Shown here piece after piece: positions 52,673-62,615 of a stretch of DNA of 64,000 nt. How positions within the stretch are numbered: position 1 is the first letter of the stretch; the number at the start of each line of letters is the position of its first letter. Below the pieces are notes generated by a model. The model worked only from the letters and a program-made list of their open reading frames with translations. It ran no database searches and had not been told where the DNA came from. The stretch comes from GAS188 sp963794475 (GTDB lineage Bacteria; Pseudomonadota; Alphaproteobacteria; Rhizobiales; Beijerinckiaceae). The stretch spans positions 434,001 to 498,000 of the forward strand of contig CAWCDW010000002.1 of assembly GCA_963794475.1 (NCBI GenBank), written 5' to 3'. The translations under genes were made by a program, and so were the position numbers.

Positions 52673-53560
52673 ATGCTCGACACCGATCAGCTCCGGAGCT
52701 TTCTCGCCATCGTGGACACGGGAAGCTTCACCCGCGCCGCCGAGCGTGTGCACAAGACGCAATCGGCCGTGTCCATGCATATGAAGAAACTGGAGGAACG
52801 GCTCGGGCGTTCGTTGTTCGACAAGCTGGGGCGAGGCGTGCGCTTGTCCGAAGACGGAGAAAAGCTCGTCGATTATGCGCGGCGCATGTTGCAACTCGAG
52901 GCGACCGCCGTCGCCGCCATTTCGAACAAGGGGCTGACCGGCCAGGTGCGGCTCGGCATCCCGGACGATTATGCCGACAATTTTCTCCCCCTCATTCTCA
53001 CTCGTTTCACCCGCCGTCACCCGCTCGTGGAGGTTTCGGTCATTTGCGATTCGAGCCTCTCTCTCAATGAGCACATGCATGCGGGGCAGCTCGACATCGC
53101 GGTCGTGACCGATTGCCAACGTCTTGCTCATGTTGAGGTCTTGCGCGAAGAGCAGCTGCACTGGGTTGCCGGGCCGCATGGGGCGGCCCATGCCGAGCGC
53201 CCTTTGCCGCTGGCGCTTGGGCGCACGACGTGCAATTGGCGCAATGCCGCGCTCGCGAGCCTCGCGGAGGCCGAGATCCCGTCGCGTCTCGTGCTCACCT
53301 CGAATAATTACGCCGCCATCGCCCCGATGGTGCAGGCGGGGCTTGCAATCACAGTGCTGCCGGCGAGCGCGTTCAGGCCTTGGCAGCGCGTCGTCGGCGC
53401 GCGCGAAGGGCTTCCGGCCTTGCCGCCTTGCCGCATCGGCTTCATCGCCGCGCAAGGCGAGCAGGCGCCGGAAGCGAAGGCGCTCGCGGAGACCATCCGC
53501 GCTTCGCTCGAGACGCAACAGCCCGGCGAGATAAGCGATGGGTGCCCGATCGCTGCCTGA
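52673..53560 (+). CDS. LysR-family transcriptional regulator
   Basis: This 295-residue protein has the LysR HTH at the N-terminus (residues about 3-62, DTGSFTRAAERVHKTQSAVSM) followed by the effector domain with GLTGQVRLGIPDDYADNFLP. It belongs to the same common branch as many alphaproteobacterial LysR regulators that lie opposite a DUF1127 gene. The palindrome ahead is the likely binding site. The effector is unknown. Confidence 0.88.
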   Translation: MLDTDQLRSFLAIVDTGSFTRAAERVHKTQSAVSMHMKKLEERLGRSLFDKLGRGVRLSEDGEKLVDYARRMLQLEATAVAAISNKGLTGQVRLGIPDDYADNFLPLILTRFTRRHPLVEVSVICDSSLSLNEHMHAGQLDIAVVTDCQRLAHVEVLREEQLHWVAGPHGAAHAERPLPLALGRTTCNWRNAALASLAEAEIPSRLVLTSNNYAAIAPMVQAGLAITVLPASAFRPWQRVVGAREGLPALPPCRIGFIAAQGEQAPEAKALAETIRASLETQQPGEISDGCPIAA

Positions 53561-53604
53561 CGCGCAGCCTCAGATCAACGGGCTTTGATGCGCGTGGGCG
53601 CCGT

Positions 53605-54885
53605 TCAGGAAAAGGCCTTGAGAGCCTTGCGGCCCGCGTAGCTCGCCTGCTCGCCGAGCTCTTCCTCGATGCGCATAAGCTGATTGTATTTCGCGGTGCG
53701 GTCCGAGCGGGCGAGCGAGCCCGTCTTGATTTGTCCGCAGTTGGTGGCGACCGAGAGATCGGCGATGGTGGTGTCCTCGGTCTCGCCCGAGCGATGCGAC
53801 ATGACGGCGCGAAAGGCGGATTTATGGGCGAGATCGACGGCGGCGAGCGTCTCGGTCAACGTGCCGATCTGATTGACCTTGACGAGAATGGCGTTGCCCG
53901 CCCCTTCCCTGATGCCGCGCTCGAGCCGCGTGACATTGGTGACGAAAAGATCGTCTCCGACAAGCTGGCATTTGGCGCCGATCTTCTCCGTCAACAGCTT
54001 CCAGCCATCCCAATCATCTTCGGCCATGCCGTCCTCGATCGAAGCGATCGGATAGTTCGCGACGAGTTCCGCAAGATACCCGGCTTGTGTTTTGGATGAG
54101 CGGGTTTTCCCTTCGCCTTCATAGCGATATTGGTCATTCTTGAAGAACTCTGTTGAGGCGCAATCGAGCGCCAGAACGATATCGTCACCAGGGGTGAAGC
54201 CCGCCGTCTCGATCGCGCCGATGATGAAATCGAGCGCTTTCTCGGCGGAAGGGAGATTAGGCGCAAAGCCGCCCTCATCGCCGACATTCGTATTGTGCCC
54301 GGCTTTTTTCAACGCCGACCGCAACGTATGGAACACTTCCGATCCCATGCGGACCGCCTCGGCAAAGCTCGAGGCCCCGACGGGCATGATCATGAACTCC
54401 TGGAAATCGATTGGGTTGTCGGCATGCACGCCGCCGTTGACGATGTTCATCATCGGCACTGGTAAGATGTGCGCGTAAGCGCCGCCGACGTAACGGAAAA
54501 GGGGCAGGTTGCTCGCAAGCGCCGCGGCCTTTGCGGCGGCAAGCGAAACGCCGAGAATGGCGTTCGCGCCGAGCCTCGATTTATTCGCCGTGCCGTCGAG
54601 CGCGATCATGGCATTGTCGATCGCGACCTGATCTTGCCCATCCATGCCGACCACCGCCTCGGCGATGTCGCCGGTGACCGATTCAATGGCCTTCCTTACG
54701 CCCTTGCCCAGATAACGCGCCCCCCCGTCGCGCAATTCAACGGCCTCATGGGCTCCGGTCGAAGCGCCCGAGGGCACCGCGGCGCGCCCAAGCGCCCCGT
54801 CTTCGAGCACGACATCCACCTCGACCGTCGGATTGCCGCGCGAATCGAGGATTTCGCGCGCGAGAAGATCGACGATCATGGTCAT
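53605..54885 (-). CDS. eno: Enolase
   Basis: This 426-residue enzyme shows the enolase features: ILDSRGNPTVEVDV near the start, PSGASTGAHEAVELRD, the metal and active-site strands ALDCASTEFF and SIEDGMAEDDWDGW, LVGDDLFVTN and the signature ILVKVNQIGTLTET. It interconverts 2-phosphoglycerate and phosphoenolpyruvate. The ATG at 54885 has a GGAG site seven bases ahead. In many alphaproteobacteria eno is directly before ftsB; here a 5-kb block separates them. Confidence 0.97.
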   Translation of the reverse strand: MTMIVDLLAREILDSRGNPTVEVDVVLEDGALGRAAVPSGASTGAHEAVELRDGGARYLGKGVRKAIESVTGDIAEAVVGMDGQDQVAIDNAMIALDGTANKSRLGANAILGVSLAAAKAAALASNLPLFRYVGGAYAHILPVPMMNIVNGGVHADNPIDFQEFMIMPVGASSFAEAVRMGSEVFHTLRSALKKAGHNTNVGDEGGFAPNLPSAEKALDFIIGAIETAGFTPGDDIVLALDCASTEFFKNDQYRYEGEGKTRSSKTQAGYLAELVANYPIASIEDGMAEDDWDGWKLLTEKIGAKCQLVGDDLFVTNVTRLERGIREGAGNAILVKVNQIGTLTETLAAVDLAHKSAFRAVMSHRSGETEDTTIADLSVATNCGQIKTGSLARSDRTAKYNQLMRIEEELGEQASYAGRKALKAFS

Positions 54886-55114
54886 GGAACGGCTCCGCAA
54901 AGCGGTGGGTCGCCAGCGCTTCTAAAGCAGGTGCGGCGAAATTGGGAAGTGTTTTCGGCAAGATCACGCGAAACGACGGAATGCAGGACTGAGAAGAGCT
55001 ACGCCGATCGACCAAAGTCTCGTCGGCCGCGAACGCGAGCCGAGGCGCGGCCTTTACCCCTTCCCCCGGGAGCTTTGCGGATGATCTAAGCGCCGCGGCT
55101 TCGCCGGCGCCTTC

Positions 55115-55543
55115 TCACGACGTCCCGGAACCTTGCGGGGGCTTTGCCGTCACCGTTTCAGTGGGGCCGCCGGCTTTTTTCCACGCCCCGAACCCGCCCT
55201 TGAGATGCGCCACGGGTTGCAGGCCCATCTCGATGGCGGTCTTGGCCGCAAGCGCTGATCGCCAACCGCCCGCACAGAAGAAAACGAAACGCTTGTCCTC
55301 GCCGAATATGGGCTTGTGGTAGGGGCTTTCAGGGTCGATCCAAAATTCCAGCATGCCGCGCGGGCAATGGAAAGCGCCAGGCATCTTCCCTTCACGCTCG
55401 ATCTCGCGAGGATCGCGAAGATCGACGAAGACGGTGCCTTCCTGCCCTTGCAAGGCGCGCGCCTCCTCCACACCGAGCGCCGGCACCATCGCGTCGGCCT
55501 CCGCGAGAAGGGCCTTGAAACCCTTCTTGATCGATTGCGGCAT
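55115..55543 (-). CDS. Rhodanese-domain protein
   Basis: This 142-residue single-domain rhodanese has the DLRDPREIEREGKMPGAFHC strand and the active-site loop with Cys90 in FFCAGGWRSALA. It may transfer sulfur or act on thiosulfate in the cytoplasm. A longer frame adds 13 residues at the front. It precedes eno on the same strand by about 230 bases and is probably an independent gene. Confidence 0.83.
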   Translation of the reverse strand: MPQSIKKGFKALLAEADAMVPALGVEEARALQGQEGTVFVDLRDPREIEREGKMPGAFHCPRGMLEFWIDPESPYHKPIFGEDKRFVFFCAGGWRSALAAKTAIEMGLQPVAHLKGGFGAWKKAGGPTETVTAKPPQGSGTS

Positions 55544-55694
55544 GAGCGCCTCCAGTAAATGACGGTTTTCTGCAGCGGCCAAAGGACGGGTGAGTTCGCC
55601 GTGCCTTCCGGTTCTGAATCTCGGAAATCCCTTCCAAGAGGGGAAGGTCCATCCTTCCTCGTTTCAAAAATGATTGCCGGCGAGGCCTCAGTCT

Positions 55695-55781
55695 TCAGCC
55701 ATGCAAAAGGTAAAGAGCGATCGCGAAAAATGCGGAAACGCCGAGGACGACCTTGGCGCAATTCCAGGGGCTGCGTTGCAT
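55695..55781 (-). CDS. Possible 28-residue membrane peptide
   Basis: A short frame encodes MQRSPWNCAKVV, then a single hydrophobic stretch ending ALYLLHG, which would be one membrane helix. The ribosome site is weak. The 451-base gap 55544-55994 has no other gene; this is the only plausible small one and may be chance. Confidence 0.22.
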   Translation of the reverse strand: MQRSPWNCAKVVLGVSAFFAIALYLLHG

Positions 55782-55994
55782 TTGAGCGAGGAACAAGCTC
55801 ACTAGCTACTCCGGGTTGGGTCGCCCGCGACCGGGCTGCGGGAAGGCGCGCTGTTTACGCGATCTTAACGTTCCCGACAATGCCCCCATTCCGACACCCT
55901 TCGGCCATCCCGTGCCGTCCACACGTTTTCGGGTCGGATTCGTCCGACACGATTGCGAATGCAGCCGCCTCGTCTGCCCGAAAAAATACGCCCT

Positions 55995-56522
55995 TCAGCC
56001 GGCCGCGCGGAGGAGCCCCTCGAGGTCGAGGCGTCGTGTGTGCATCTGCAGCTCGCCTTGCGGGGTGCGCGGCCATTCTTCTTCAGGCCGATCCCAATAA
56101 AGCTCGACGCCGTTCTCGTCGGGATCGCGCAGATAAAGCGCCTCGCTGACGCCGTGGTCGCTCGCGCCATCGAGCGGAATGCCGGCGGCGATGAGGCGGC
56201 GCAGCGCGTCCGCGAGCTTGGCACGGGTCGGGTAGAGAATGGCGATATGGTAAAGCCCAGTCGTGCCGGACGCGGGCGGCTTGCCGCCGGCGCTTTCCCA
56301 GGTGTTCAGTCCGATATGGTGGTGGTAGTTGCCGGCCGAGACGAACGCTGCTTGCGAACCATAGCGCTGCTTCAGGCCGAAGCCGAGCACGCCGCAATAA
56401 AAAGCGAGCGCCCGATCGAGATCGGCCACCTTGAGATGCACATGGCCAATTCTCGCGCCTGGATCGATGGGGGCGGAAGTGAGCTTTTCGCCGGCGGCTC
56501 CGCTCTGGGCAATGCTGTTCAT
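55995..56522 (-). CDS. VOC-family glyoxalase/dioxygenase protein
   Basis: This 175-residue protein carries one VOC module pair: IGHVHLKVADLDRALAFYC (metal ligand His), YHIAILYPTRAKLADALRRL, and ELYWDRP with the glutamate ligand. It resembles the CatE-type extradiol dioxygenase/glyoxalase branch. The substrate is unknown. The ATG at 56522 is chosen because the longer frame adds 61 unrelated residues. Confidence 0.82.
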   Translation of the reverse strand: MNSIAQSGAAGEKLTSAPIDPGARIGHVHLKVADLDRALAFYCGVLGFGLKQRYGSQAAFVSAGNYHHHIGLNTWESAGGKPPASGTTGLYHIAILYPTRAKLADALRRLIAAGIPLDGASDHGVSEALYLRDPDENGVELYWDRPEEEWPRTPQGELQMHTRRLDLEGLLRAAG

Positions 56523-56746
56523 GATGCTCTCCCGTCCTTCGATGCTTGAATGCAGTCGTGCGAATTCAGTCCGTCCGCTTCTTGCCAGATGGTGAGAACG
56601 AAGCCAACGCGCATGCCCTTCTCGGCGGATTCGTTTCCTTGATGAATTGGGCGAACACCTTGGTCGAAGCGGCGAATAGGCCAAGGGCGGGATAATCCGG
56701 CGCAAAACCAGTTTCCTTTTTTCGGATCCTGCTCTAGCCTGTGCTC

Positions 56747-57223
56747 ATGATTCATCGAAGCGGATTGTTGAGCTGCCTTGGCCTTTGCGCGTTGGCCGTG
56801 ATCTTAAGCGCGACCGATGAAGCGGTTGCCGCCGATCTTGGGCCTTATGCGCCCTCACCCGCCTATGCGGTTACCGAAGCCTCGCCGTGCTGGCAATTCG
56901 AGCAGAGCTTCAGCGCGGCGCTCAATTCCATCCGTGAGACCGCGCGAGTTTTCCGAAGCCATGACAGGGAATTTCATCGTCTCAAGCGGATCCGCGCGAA
57001 TGACGGTTTCGTCGGCCCGGACATCTCGCTCAACGTGGCGATGACCGCAGAGCAGATCGATGTCGCCAATGGTGCGACGTTGGTTTCGATCTCGGTCGCG
57101 AAGGCGCGCCAATGGGGTTGTTTTGCGCCCACCCGGCTGAACAGGATCGAGAACGAGGCGGCCCGCATCAAGCAGGAGGTCGCCGAGAAAGAGTTCTGGA
57201 TCGATCCGCGCACTTTCTGGTGA
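56747..57223 (+). CDS. Exported protein of unknown function
   Basis: This 158-residue protein begins with a clear signal peptide (about residues 1-29, ending VAA) and has no domain that I recognise. The mature part has two cysteines, a central QSFSAALNSIRETARVFRSH helix and ends with EFWIDPRTFW. A GTG start at 56741 is also possible. It is the only plus-strand gene before the UbiH-like one and may be periplasmic. Confidence 0.65.
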   Translation: MIHRSGLLSCLGLCALAVILSATDEAVAADLGPYAPSPAYAVTEASPCWQFEQSFSAALNSIRETARVFRSHDREFHRLKRIRANDGFVGPDISLNVAMTAEQIDVANGATLVSISVAKARQWGCFAPTRLNRIENEAARIKQEVAEKEFWIDPRTFW

Positions 57224-57315
57224 TTGCGCGCAAGTCCCGTGAGAGCCGCAAGCCGTTCACCGACCCGGAAGCGTCCAGCCGTTGACCTTACCGGGTCTCG
57301 CCTTCGTCCTCTGAT

Positions 57316-58509
57316 ATGAGCGCCGAGGTCGGCCGCAGCGCCATCGTGGCCGGAGCCGGCCCGGTCGGGCTCGTGGCGGCGCTCGCGCTCGCCCGGGAAG
57401 CCGTCGCGGTGACGCTCGCGGGCGAGACGAGCGAAAACAACTCGGGCCGGACGGTCGCCCTCTTCGATCACTCCATTCGCCTCCTCACCGAGCTCGGCGT
57501 CTGGCAAGGGCTCGCGAAGGACGCTGCTCCCTTGCGGGCGCTACGCATCATCGACGATACCGATAACCTGTTTCGCTGGCGGCCCCTGACCTTCGAAGCG
57601 CGTGAGATCGGCCTCGACGCCTTCGGCTGGAATATCGCGGCCGGCGCCCTCAACGCGGCGTTGCGGCGCGTCGCGGAAACGGTTCCTGCCATCCACTTGA
57701 TCGACGGCTTCGCCTCCGAACCCTTTTTCGACGCCGATCGCGCCGGGTGCGTCGTCGGCGGACGAAGGCTAGAAGCCGAACTCATCGTGGCGGCGGACGG
57801 CCAGCGCTCGCGGCTTCGCGAGGCGGCTGGCATCACGGCGCGGCTCGAGCGGCTGCCGCAGTGGGCGCTCACCGGGATTTTCCACCACGAGCTGCCGCAT
57901 GAGGACATCTCGACCGAGTTCCACACGCGCGAGGGCCCCTGCACCTTGGTGCCTCTGCCTTCCCTTGCGAGGGTCCAAGAGGCGTCGAGCCTCGTCTGGA
58001 TGGTGCGCAGCGCCAAGGCCAGGACCCTGAAGGCGCTCGACGATGACGCCTTCTCGCTCGCCGTCGAGCGGCGCACCCATTCAATGCTCGGCAAGATGCG
58101 CCTTGCGAGCGCGCGCGGGGCGGTGCCGCTCTCCATCGCGCATGTGACGTCGATTGGCGCGCCGCGCCTCGCCCTTGTCGGTGAGGCCGCGCACGCCTTT
58201 CCACCGATCGGAGCGCAAGGCCTCAACCTCGGCCTGCGCGACGCGGCAACCCTTGCGGCTCTTGCCGGTGAAGCAGCGCGCGAAGGCCGCGACATCGGCG
58301 CGCCTGCCGTTCTCGAAGCCTATGAAGACGCGCGCGCGAGCGACATCGCGACGCGTTCGGCCGCGGTCACGCTGATGAACCGTTCGCTGCTTTCGCCCTT
58401 CCTTCCCGTCGATCTCGCGCGAGGCCTCGGCATGGCGGCGCTCGATCTTTTTGGCCCGTTGCGGCGTTTCGTGATGCGTGAAGGCGTGGCGCCCGGCTTC
58501 GGCAGATGA
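57316..58509 (+). CDS. UbiH/COQ6-family FAD monooxygenase
   Basis: This 397-residue protein has VAGAGPVGLVAALALA at the N-terminus, ELIVAADGQRSRLREAAGI as the second motif and GEAAHAFPPIGAQGLNLGLRD as the third, all of the UbiH/UbiF/COQ6 ubiquinone hydroxylase fold. It probably hydroxylates the ubiquinone ring or a related phenol. The ring position is not readable. It converges on comEC 24 bases later. Confidence 0.85.
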   Translation: MSAEVGRSAIVAGAGPVGLVAALALAREAVAVTLAGETSENNSGRTVALFDHSIRLLTELGVWQGLAKDAAPLRALRIIDDTDNLFRWRPLTFEAREIGLDAFGWNIAAGALNAALRRVAETVPAIHLIDGFASEPFFDADRAGCVVGGRRLEAELIVAADGQRSRLREAAGITARLERLPQWALTGIFHHELPHEDISTEFHTREGPCTLVPLPSLARVQEASSLVWMVRSAKARTLKALDDDAFSLAVERRTHSMLGKMRLASARGAVPLSIAHVTSIGAPRLALVGEAAHAFPPIGAQGLNLGLRDAATLAALAGEAAREGRDIGAPAVLEAYEDARASDIATRSAAVTLMNRSLLSPFLPVDLARGLGMAALDLFGPLRRFVMREGVAPGFGR

Positions 58510-58533
58510 AGGCCGCGCCGCCTCGCATGGGCG

Positions 58534-60843
58534 CTACTCGCGGTCGCTTGTGTCTTTTTCTTCGGCATCGGGCGTAGCTCGATCATCGGTCGCCGAGCCT
58601 GACTCGGGCCGCTTCGGCGGGTGCGACCAGGGCCGATCCTCATCGGGCGAACGCGCCGCGCTCACCGCGAAACCTTGTGCGGTGATTTGCAAGGTGACGG
58701 CGCCTGAATTTTCAAGGCTCGGGCGATCGAGGATGAGCGGCGCGGCGCAACTCGCGGGCGCTTTGTGCGGCGAGACGATGATGTCGGCGCGCAGGCAATC
58801 TTCCTCGAAACCGGCTTGCTGGGCGACGAGCGCGAGCGCGCTTCCGTCGATGAGCCTCCCCACGCAGCCCAGCTTGTCGCAATAAGTTCCAAGCGCCAAG
58901 AGGGCGCGCGCCTCGCGGCCATCGCCATCGGCGCGCAGCCATTGCTCCGCCTCGAAGGGATCGGGTCGCGCCCCGATCACCGCCAGCTTTCCGTCCGAGA
59001 GACGCACCGCCGCGCTCTCGCCCGTCGGCGCGATCGCGACATCAAAGCCTCGGCCTGAGACGGCGCCGATGATGCCGACAAGGAGGAAAGCGAGAGCGGT
59101 GAGCCGCATGAGAAGGCTCCGCCAGAGCACGGCCGAAAGCACGCCCAGCGTGAGAAACAGGATGGCCCAAGGCGCGAAGGCCCGGATGTAGAAAGTCGAA
59201 TTGGGCGCCGCCGCGATCTTGGCCGCGGCCCAGAAGATAAGCTCGATGCCGCTTCCGACATAATGCCAAACCGGGCCATCGAGCCCGAGCGGATAGAGAA
59301 GCGCCCCGAGCAAGGCGCCGGGCACGGCGAAGAATTCGATGATGGTCAAGGTCAGCGGATTACCGATGAGCACATAGGGGCTGAGCTCGTGAAAGTTGTA
59401 GGCCATGTAGGAGGCGGTGGCCAAGGTCGCGCAGAAGGTGGCGATGAAGAGCCAGACGATGACCTCGACGGCTCTGGCGAGCATGCGTGACAAAAAGCCG
59501 GTCGGCAAAGGTTCGCGACGCTCCCGCTCCGCTTTCTTCCTCGCCGAGATTTCCATGCGCGCTTCGCTCACCGCGACGAGCGCCGAGACGGCCGCGAAGG
59601 AGAGCTGGAAGCTCGCGCCGAGCACCGCTTCCGGCTCGAAGATGATCACCGCGAATGCGGCATAGGCGAGGTTGCGCATGGTGATGGCGCGCCGGTCCGC
59701 GATCACCGCGGCGAGCACGATGAGCGTCATGAACAAAGCGCGTTCCGTGCCGACACGCGAGCCGGTGACGACATCATAGGCGATGGCGCCGAGAATGGAG
59801 GCGCCGGCCGCCCATTTCTTGATCGGGTATCGCAAGGCAAGCGTGGTCGAGAAGGCGAGCAACCGGCGCACGATCCAGAAGATCATCCCGGCGACGAGCG
59901 TCATCTGCACGCCCGAGATCGTGATGATATGGAAGATGCCGGCCTCGCGAATGAGCTCGCGCGCCTTGTCGGAGAGGAGGTCGCGCTTTCCGGTGACCAT
60001 CGCGGCCGCCACCGCGCCCTCATCGCCGCCGACGATGGTGAAGATACGCTGCGCCAGCGCGTTGCGGGCGCGGTCGATCGCCGTGGTCAGCGCGAGCCAG
60101 GGGCCCACGGACGTGGGTGCAGGTACGTTCTCGATGCGTCCGAGCACGGATCCGACCCCGCCGATCCTCGCGAAATAAGCATCGCGCGCGAAATCATAGC
60201 CGCCGGGCAGGACGAGCCTCGCAGGCGGCAGGACGCGCGCCGTGACCGAGATGAAGGCGCCGGCCTCCACATGCGGCGTCTCGCGCAAGGTGAGGCGAAG
60301 GCGATAGGGGGTCTCCGCCGGGAGCAAGCCTTCCGCCGTCGCGACGCGCAGCACGAAACGCGCACCTACGCGGCGGAGATCCATCTCCTCGATCGTGCCG
60401 GTGAGCTTGAGAACGCGGACTTTGTCGATGACGGGAGCGGAAAGAAGAGCGGAACGCAGGGAGGCCGAAAGGAAGCCCGCCGACAGGACGGCCAGCACCA
60501 CGGCGAAGGCGAAAGGCGCTCGCCAGCGCCGCAGCAGGAAGGCGAGAACCGCTCCGCCTGCCGTGAGCACGCCGGCATAGGCGAGCGAAGGCTCGCGATC
60601 GGCGGCAAAGTAGAGAATGACTCCCGCGCCGGCCGCCACCGGAAGCCAAAGAAACGGCCGCCGATGGGCGATCTCAATCTCGATCGCCGCGCGGAACCGT
60701 TGGCCAAGATCAAGCCAAGCCTCGCGCAGGGAAAAGCCGGCGAACGCACCGTCCGCGCTCGTCGGGACCCCGATCGCCGCGCCGCCCTCAACGCTACTCA
60801 CGCTCGTGACAATGCCCCCCGGATGCCCTATGTGCCGCCCCAT
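58534..60843 (-). CDS. comEC: ComEC/Rec2-family DNA uptake channel protein
   Basis: This 769-residue membrane protein has an N-terminal DUF4131 region and the central competence domain with many helices (HIITISGVQMTLVAGMIFW, ITMRNLAYAAFAVIIFEPEA). The C-terminal soluble part lacks the HxHxDH metallo-beta-lactamase motif of Bacillus ComEC, as is common in alphaproteobacteria. It moves single-stranded DNA across the inner membrane in transformation. The ATG at 60843 is my choice; the longer frame to 61140 reads as low-complexity. It is divergent from gltX. Confidence 0.88.
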   Translation of the reverse strand: MGRHIGHPGGIVTSVSSVEGGAAIGVPTSADGAFAGFSLREAWLDLGQRFRAAIEIEIAHRRPFLWLPVAAGAGVILYFAADREPSLAYAGVLTAGGAVLAFLLRRWRAPFAFAVVLAVLSAGFLSASLRSALLSAPVIDKVRVLKLTGTIEEMDLRRVGARFVLRVATAEGLLPAETPYRLRLTLRETPHVEAGAFISVTARVLPPARLVLPGGYDFARDAYFARIGGVGSVLGRIENVPAPTSVGPWLALTTAIDRARNALAQRIFTIVGGDEGAVAAAMVTGKRDLLSDKARELIREAGIFHIITISGVQMTLVAGMIFWIVRRLLAFSTTLALRYPIKKWAAGASILGAIAYDVVTGSRVGTERALFMTLIVLAAVIADRRAITMRNLAYAAFAVIIFEPEAVLGASFQLSFAAVSALVAVSEARMEISARKKAERERREPLPTGFLSRMLARAVEVIVWLFIATFCATLATASYMAYNFHELSPYVLIGNPLTLTIIEFFAVPGALLGALLYPLGLDGPVWHYVGSGIELIFWAAAKIAAAPNSTFYIRAFAPWAILFLTLGVLSAVLWRSLLMRLTALAFLLVGIIGAVSGRGFDVAIAPTGESAAVRLSDGKLAVIGARPDPFEAEQWLRADGDGREARALLALGTYCDKLGCVGRLIDGSALALVAQQAGFEEDCLRADIIVSPHKAPASCAAPLILDRPSLENSGAVTLQITAQGFAVSAARSPDEDRPWSHPPKRPESGSATDDRATPDAEEKDTSDRE

Positions 60844-61169
60844 GCCGACACGCGATATTCTCGGCCAAGGGAAGCGGATGTGCAATATCTCCCCGATGAT
60901 GGATTGGGCATCGGTCAGCTCCAACCTTCGATGGGTGAGCGGCCGGGGCGGCCTGATCGTGCGGCTCACTCGGCTTCCTCGCCATCCGCCCCGTCGGGAA
61001 GAGCGTGCGGCCAAGCGCGTGTCCGTCGTCGTGAATTCTTGACGGCCGCGACGCCGCGGCCGCTTGCGACACGACGGGCACGGTCCACGCCTCAAGGCAT
61101 CAGCGGCTCGCTCGACGCTCGGCGGGTGCATCCGCTTCAACCGTGTTCCCCGCTCTCTTGGATCTTTTG
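60844..61169. other. Divergent gap between comEC and gltX
   Basis: About 326 bases contain no gene that I can support. Both promoters must lie here. I found no clear palindrome or riboswitch-like structure. Confidence 0.5.
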
Positions 61170-62615
61170 ATGTCCGGCACCATCATCACGCGCTTCGCCC
61201 CTTCCCCCACGGGATTTCTTCACATCGGTGGGGCCCGCACCGCTCTTTTCAACTGGCTCTATGCCCGCCACCACGGCGGGCGCATGTTGTTGCGCATCGA
61301 GGACACGGATCGCGAACGTTCGACGCAAGCTGCCATCACCGCGATCCTCGACGGGCTCAAATGGCTCGGGCTCGATTGGGATGATGATGCCGTCTTTCAA
61401 TTTGAACGCGCCGCGCGCCACGCTGAGGCGGCGTTGAGCCTCGTCGCCGCCGGCAATGCGTATCCGTGCTATGCCTCGAAAGAGGAGCTCGACACGATGC
61501 GCGAGACGGCGAAGCGCGAAGGCCGGGCGATGCGCTACGATGGGCGCTGGCGCGACCGCGATCCCAAGGAGGCGCCCCCCGGCGTGAACCCCGTCATCCG
61601 CCTCAAGGCACCCTCCGAAGGCGAGACCGTTGTCGACGACATGGTGCAAGGCCCCGTCACTTGGCAGAACAAGGATCTCGATGATCTCGTGCTTCTGCGT
61701 TCCGACGGCACGCCGACCTATATGCTCGCGGTCGTCGTCGACGATCACGACATGGGCGTGACCCACATCATCCGCGGCGACGATCATCTCACCAACGCGG
61801 CGCGCCAGACGCAGATCTATCGCGCCTTCGGCTGGGACGTGCCGCACATGGCGCATATCCCGCTGATTCACGGGCCAGACGGGGCAAAGCTGTCGAAGCG
61901 ACACGGCGCGCTGGGTGTGGATGCCTATCGTTCGCTCGGCTATCTTCCGGCGGCGCTGCGCAATTATCTCGTGCGCCTCGGCTGGTCGCATGGCGACCAG
62001 GAAGTGTTCTCGACGCAGGAGATGATCGACGCCTTCGATCTCAACACCGTTGGACGCTCTCCGGCACGCTTCGATTTCGCCAAGCTCGAGAATTTGAACG
62101 GCCTCTACATCCGTGAAACGCCGGATCGCGCTCTCGTGCAGGCGATCGAGGACATCCTGCCCGAGGCCGGGCCGGCGCGCGGCGCGCCGAGCGCGCTCGA
62201 CGACACCATGCGCGCGCGCCTTGTCGCCGCCATGCCTGGCTTGAAGGAACGCGCCAAGACGCTCCTCGAATTGATCGACGGTGCTTACTATCTTTACGCC
62301 GCGCGCCCTCTGTTGCTCGACGACAAGGCGAGGGCGCTGCTCACGCCGGCCGCGATCGAGACGCTCGCCAAGATCGGAGCCGAGCTCGAAAGCATCCGGG
62401 AAGATTGGGCCGCCACGTCTCTCGAGGCGGCGGTGCGGGGCTTCGCCGAAAGGGAGGCGATGAAGCTTGGCCAGGTCGCGCAGCCCCTGCGCGCGGCTCT
62501 GACCGGACGCGCCACCTCGCCCGGCTTGTTCGATGTGATGGTGGTGCTCGGGCGTGAGGAGTGCCTGGCGCGCGTCAAGGATGCGGTCACGCGAAGCCCG
62601 GCCGCCGCACAATGA
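61170..62615 (+). CDS. gltX: Glutamyl-tRNA synthetase
   Basis: This 481-residue class I synthetase has the HIGH-type motif in FAPSPTGFLHIGGARTALFN and the KMSKS-type motif KLSKRHG (in DGAKLSKRHGALGVDAYR), with the catalytic DDHDMGVTHIIRGDDHLTN strand. It charges tRNA-Glu, and in many alphaproteobacteria one copy also charges tRNA-Gln for amidation. The ATG at 61170 starts at the conserved position; a GTG at 61143 is less likely. It is followed by gltA on the same strand after about 270 bases. Confidence 0.96.
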   Translation: MSGTIITRFAPSPTGFLHIGGARTALFNWLYARHHGGRMLLRIEDTDRERSTQAAITAILDGLKWLGLDWDDDAVFQFERAARHAEAALSLVAAGNAYPCYASKEELDTMRETAKREGRAMRYDGRWRDRDPKEAPPGVNPVIRLKAPSEGETVVDDMVQGPVTWQNKDLDDLVLLRSDGTPTYMLAVVVDDHDMGVTHIIRGDDHLTNAARQTQIYRAFGWDVPHMAHIPLIHGPDGAKLSKRHGALGVDAYRSLGYLPAALRNYLVRLGWSHGDQEVFSTQEMIDAFDLNTVGRSPARFDFAKLENLNGLYIRETPDRALVQAIEDILPEAGPARGAPSALDDTMRARLVAAMPGLKERAKTLLELIDGAYYLYAARPLLLDDKARALLTPAAIETLAKIGAELESIREDWAATSLEAAVRGFAEREAMKLGQVAQPLRAALTGRATSPGLFDVMVVLGREECLARVKDAVTRSPAAAQ

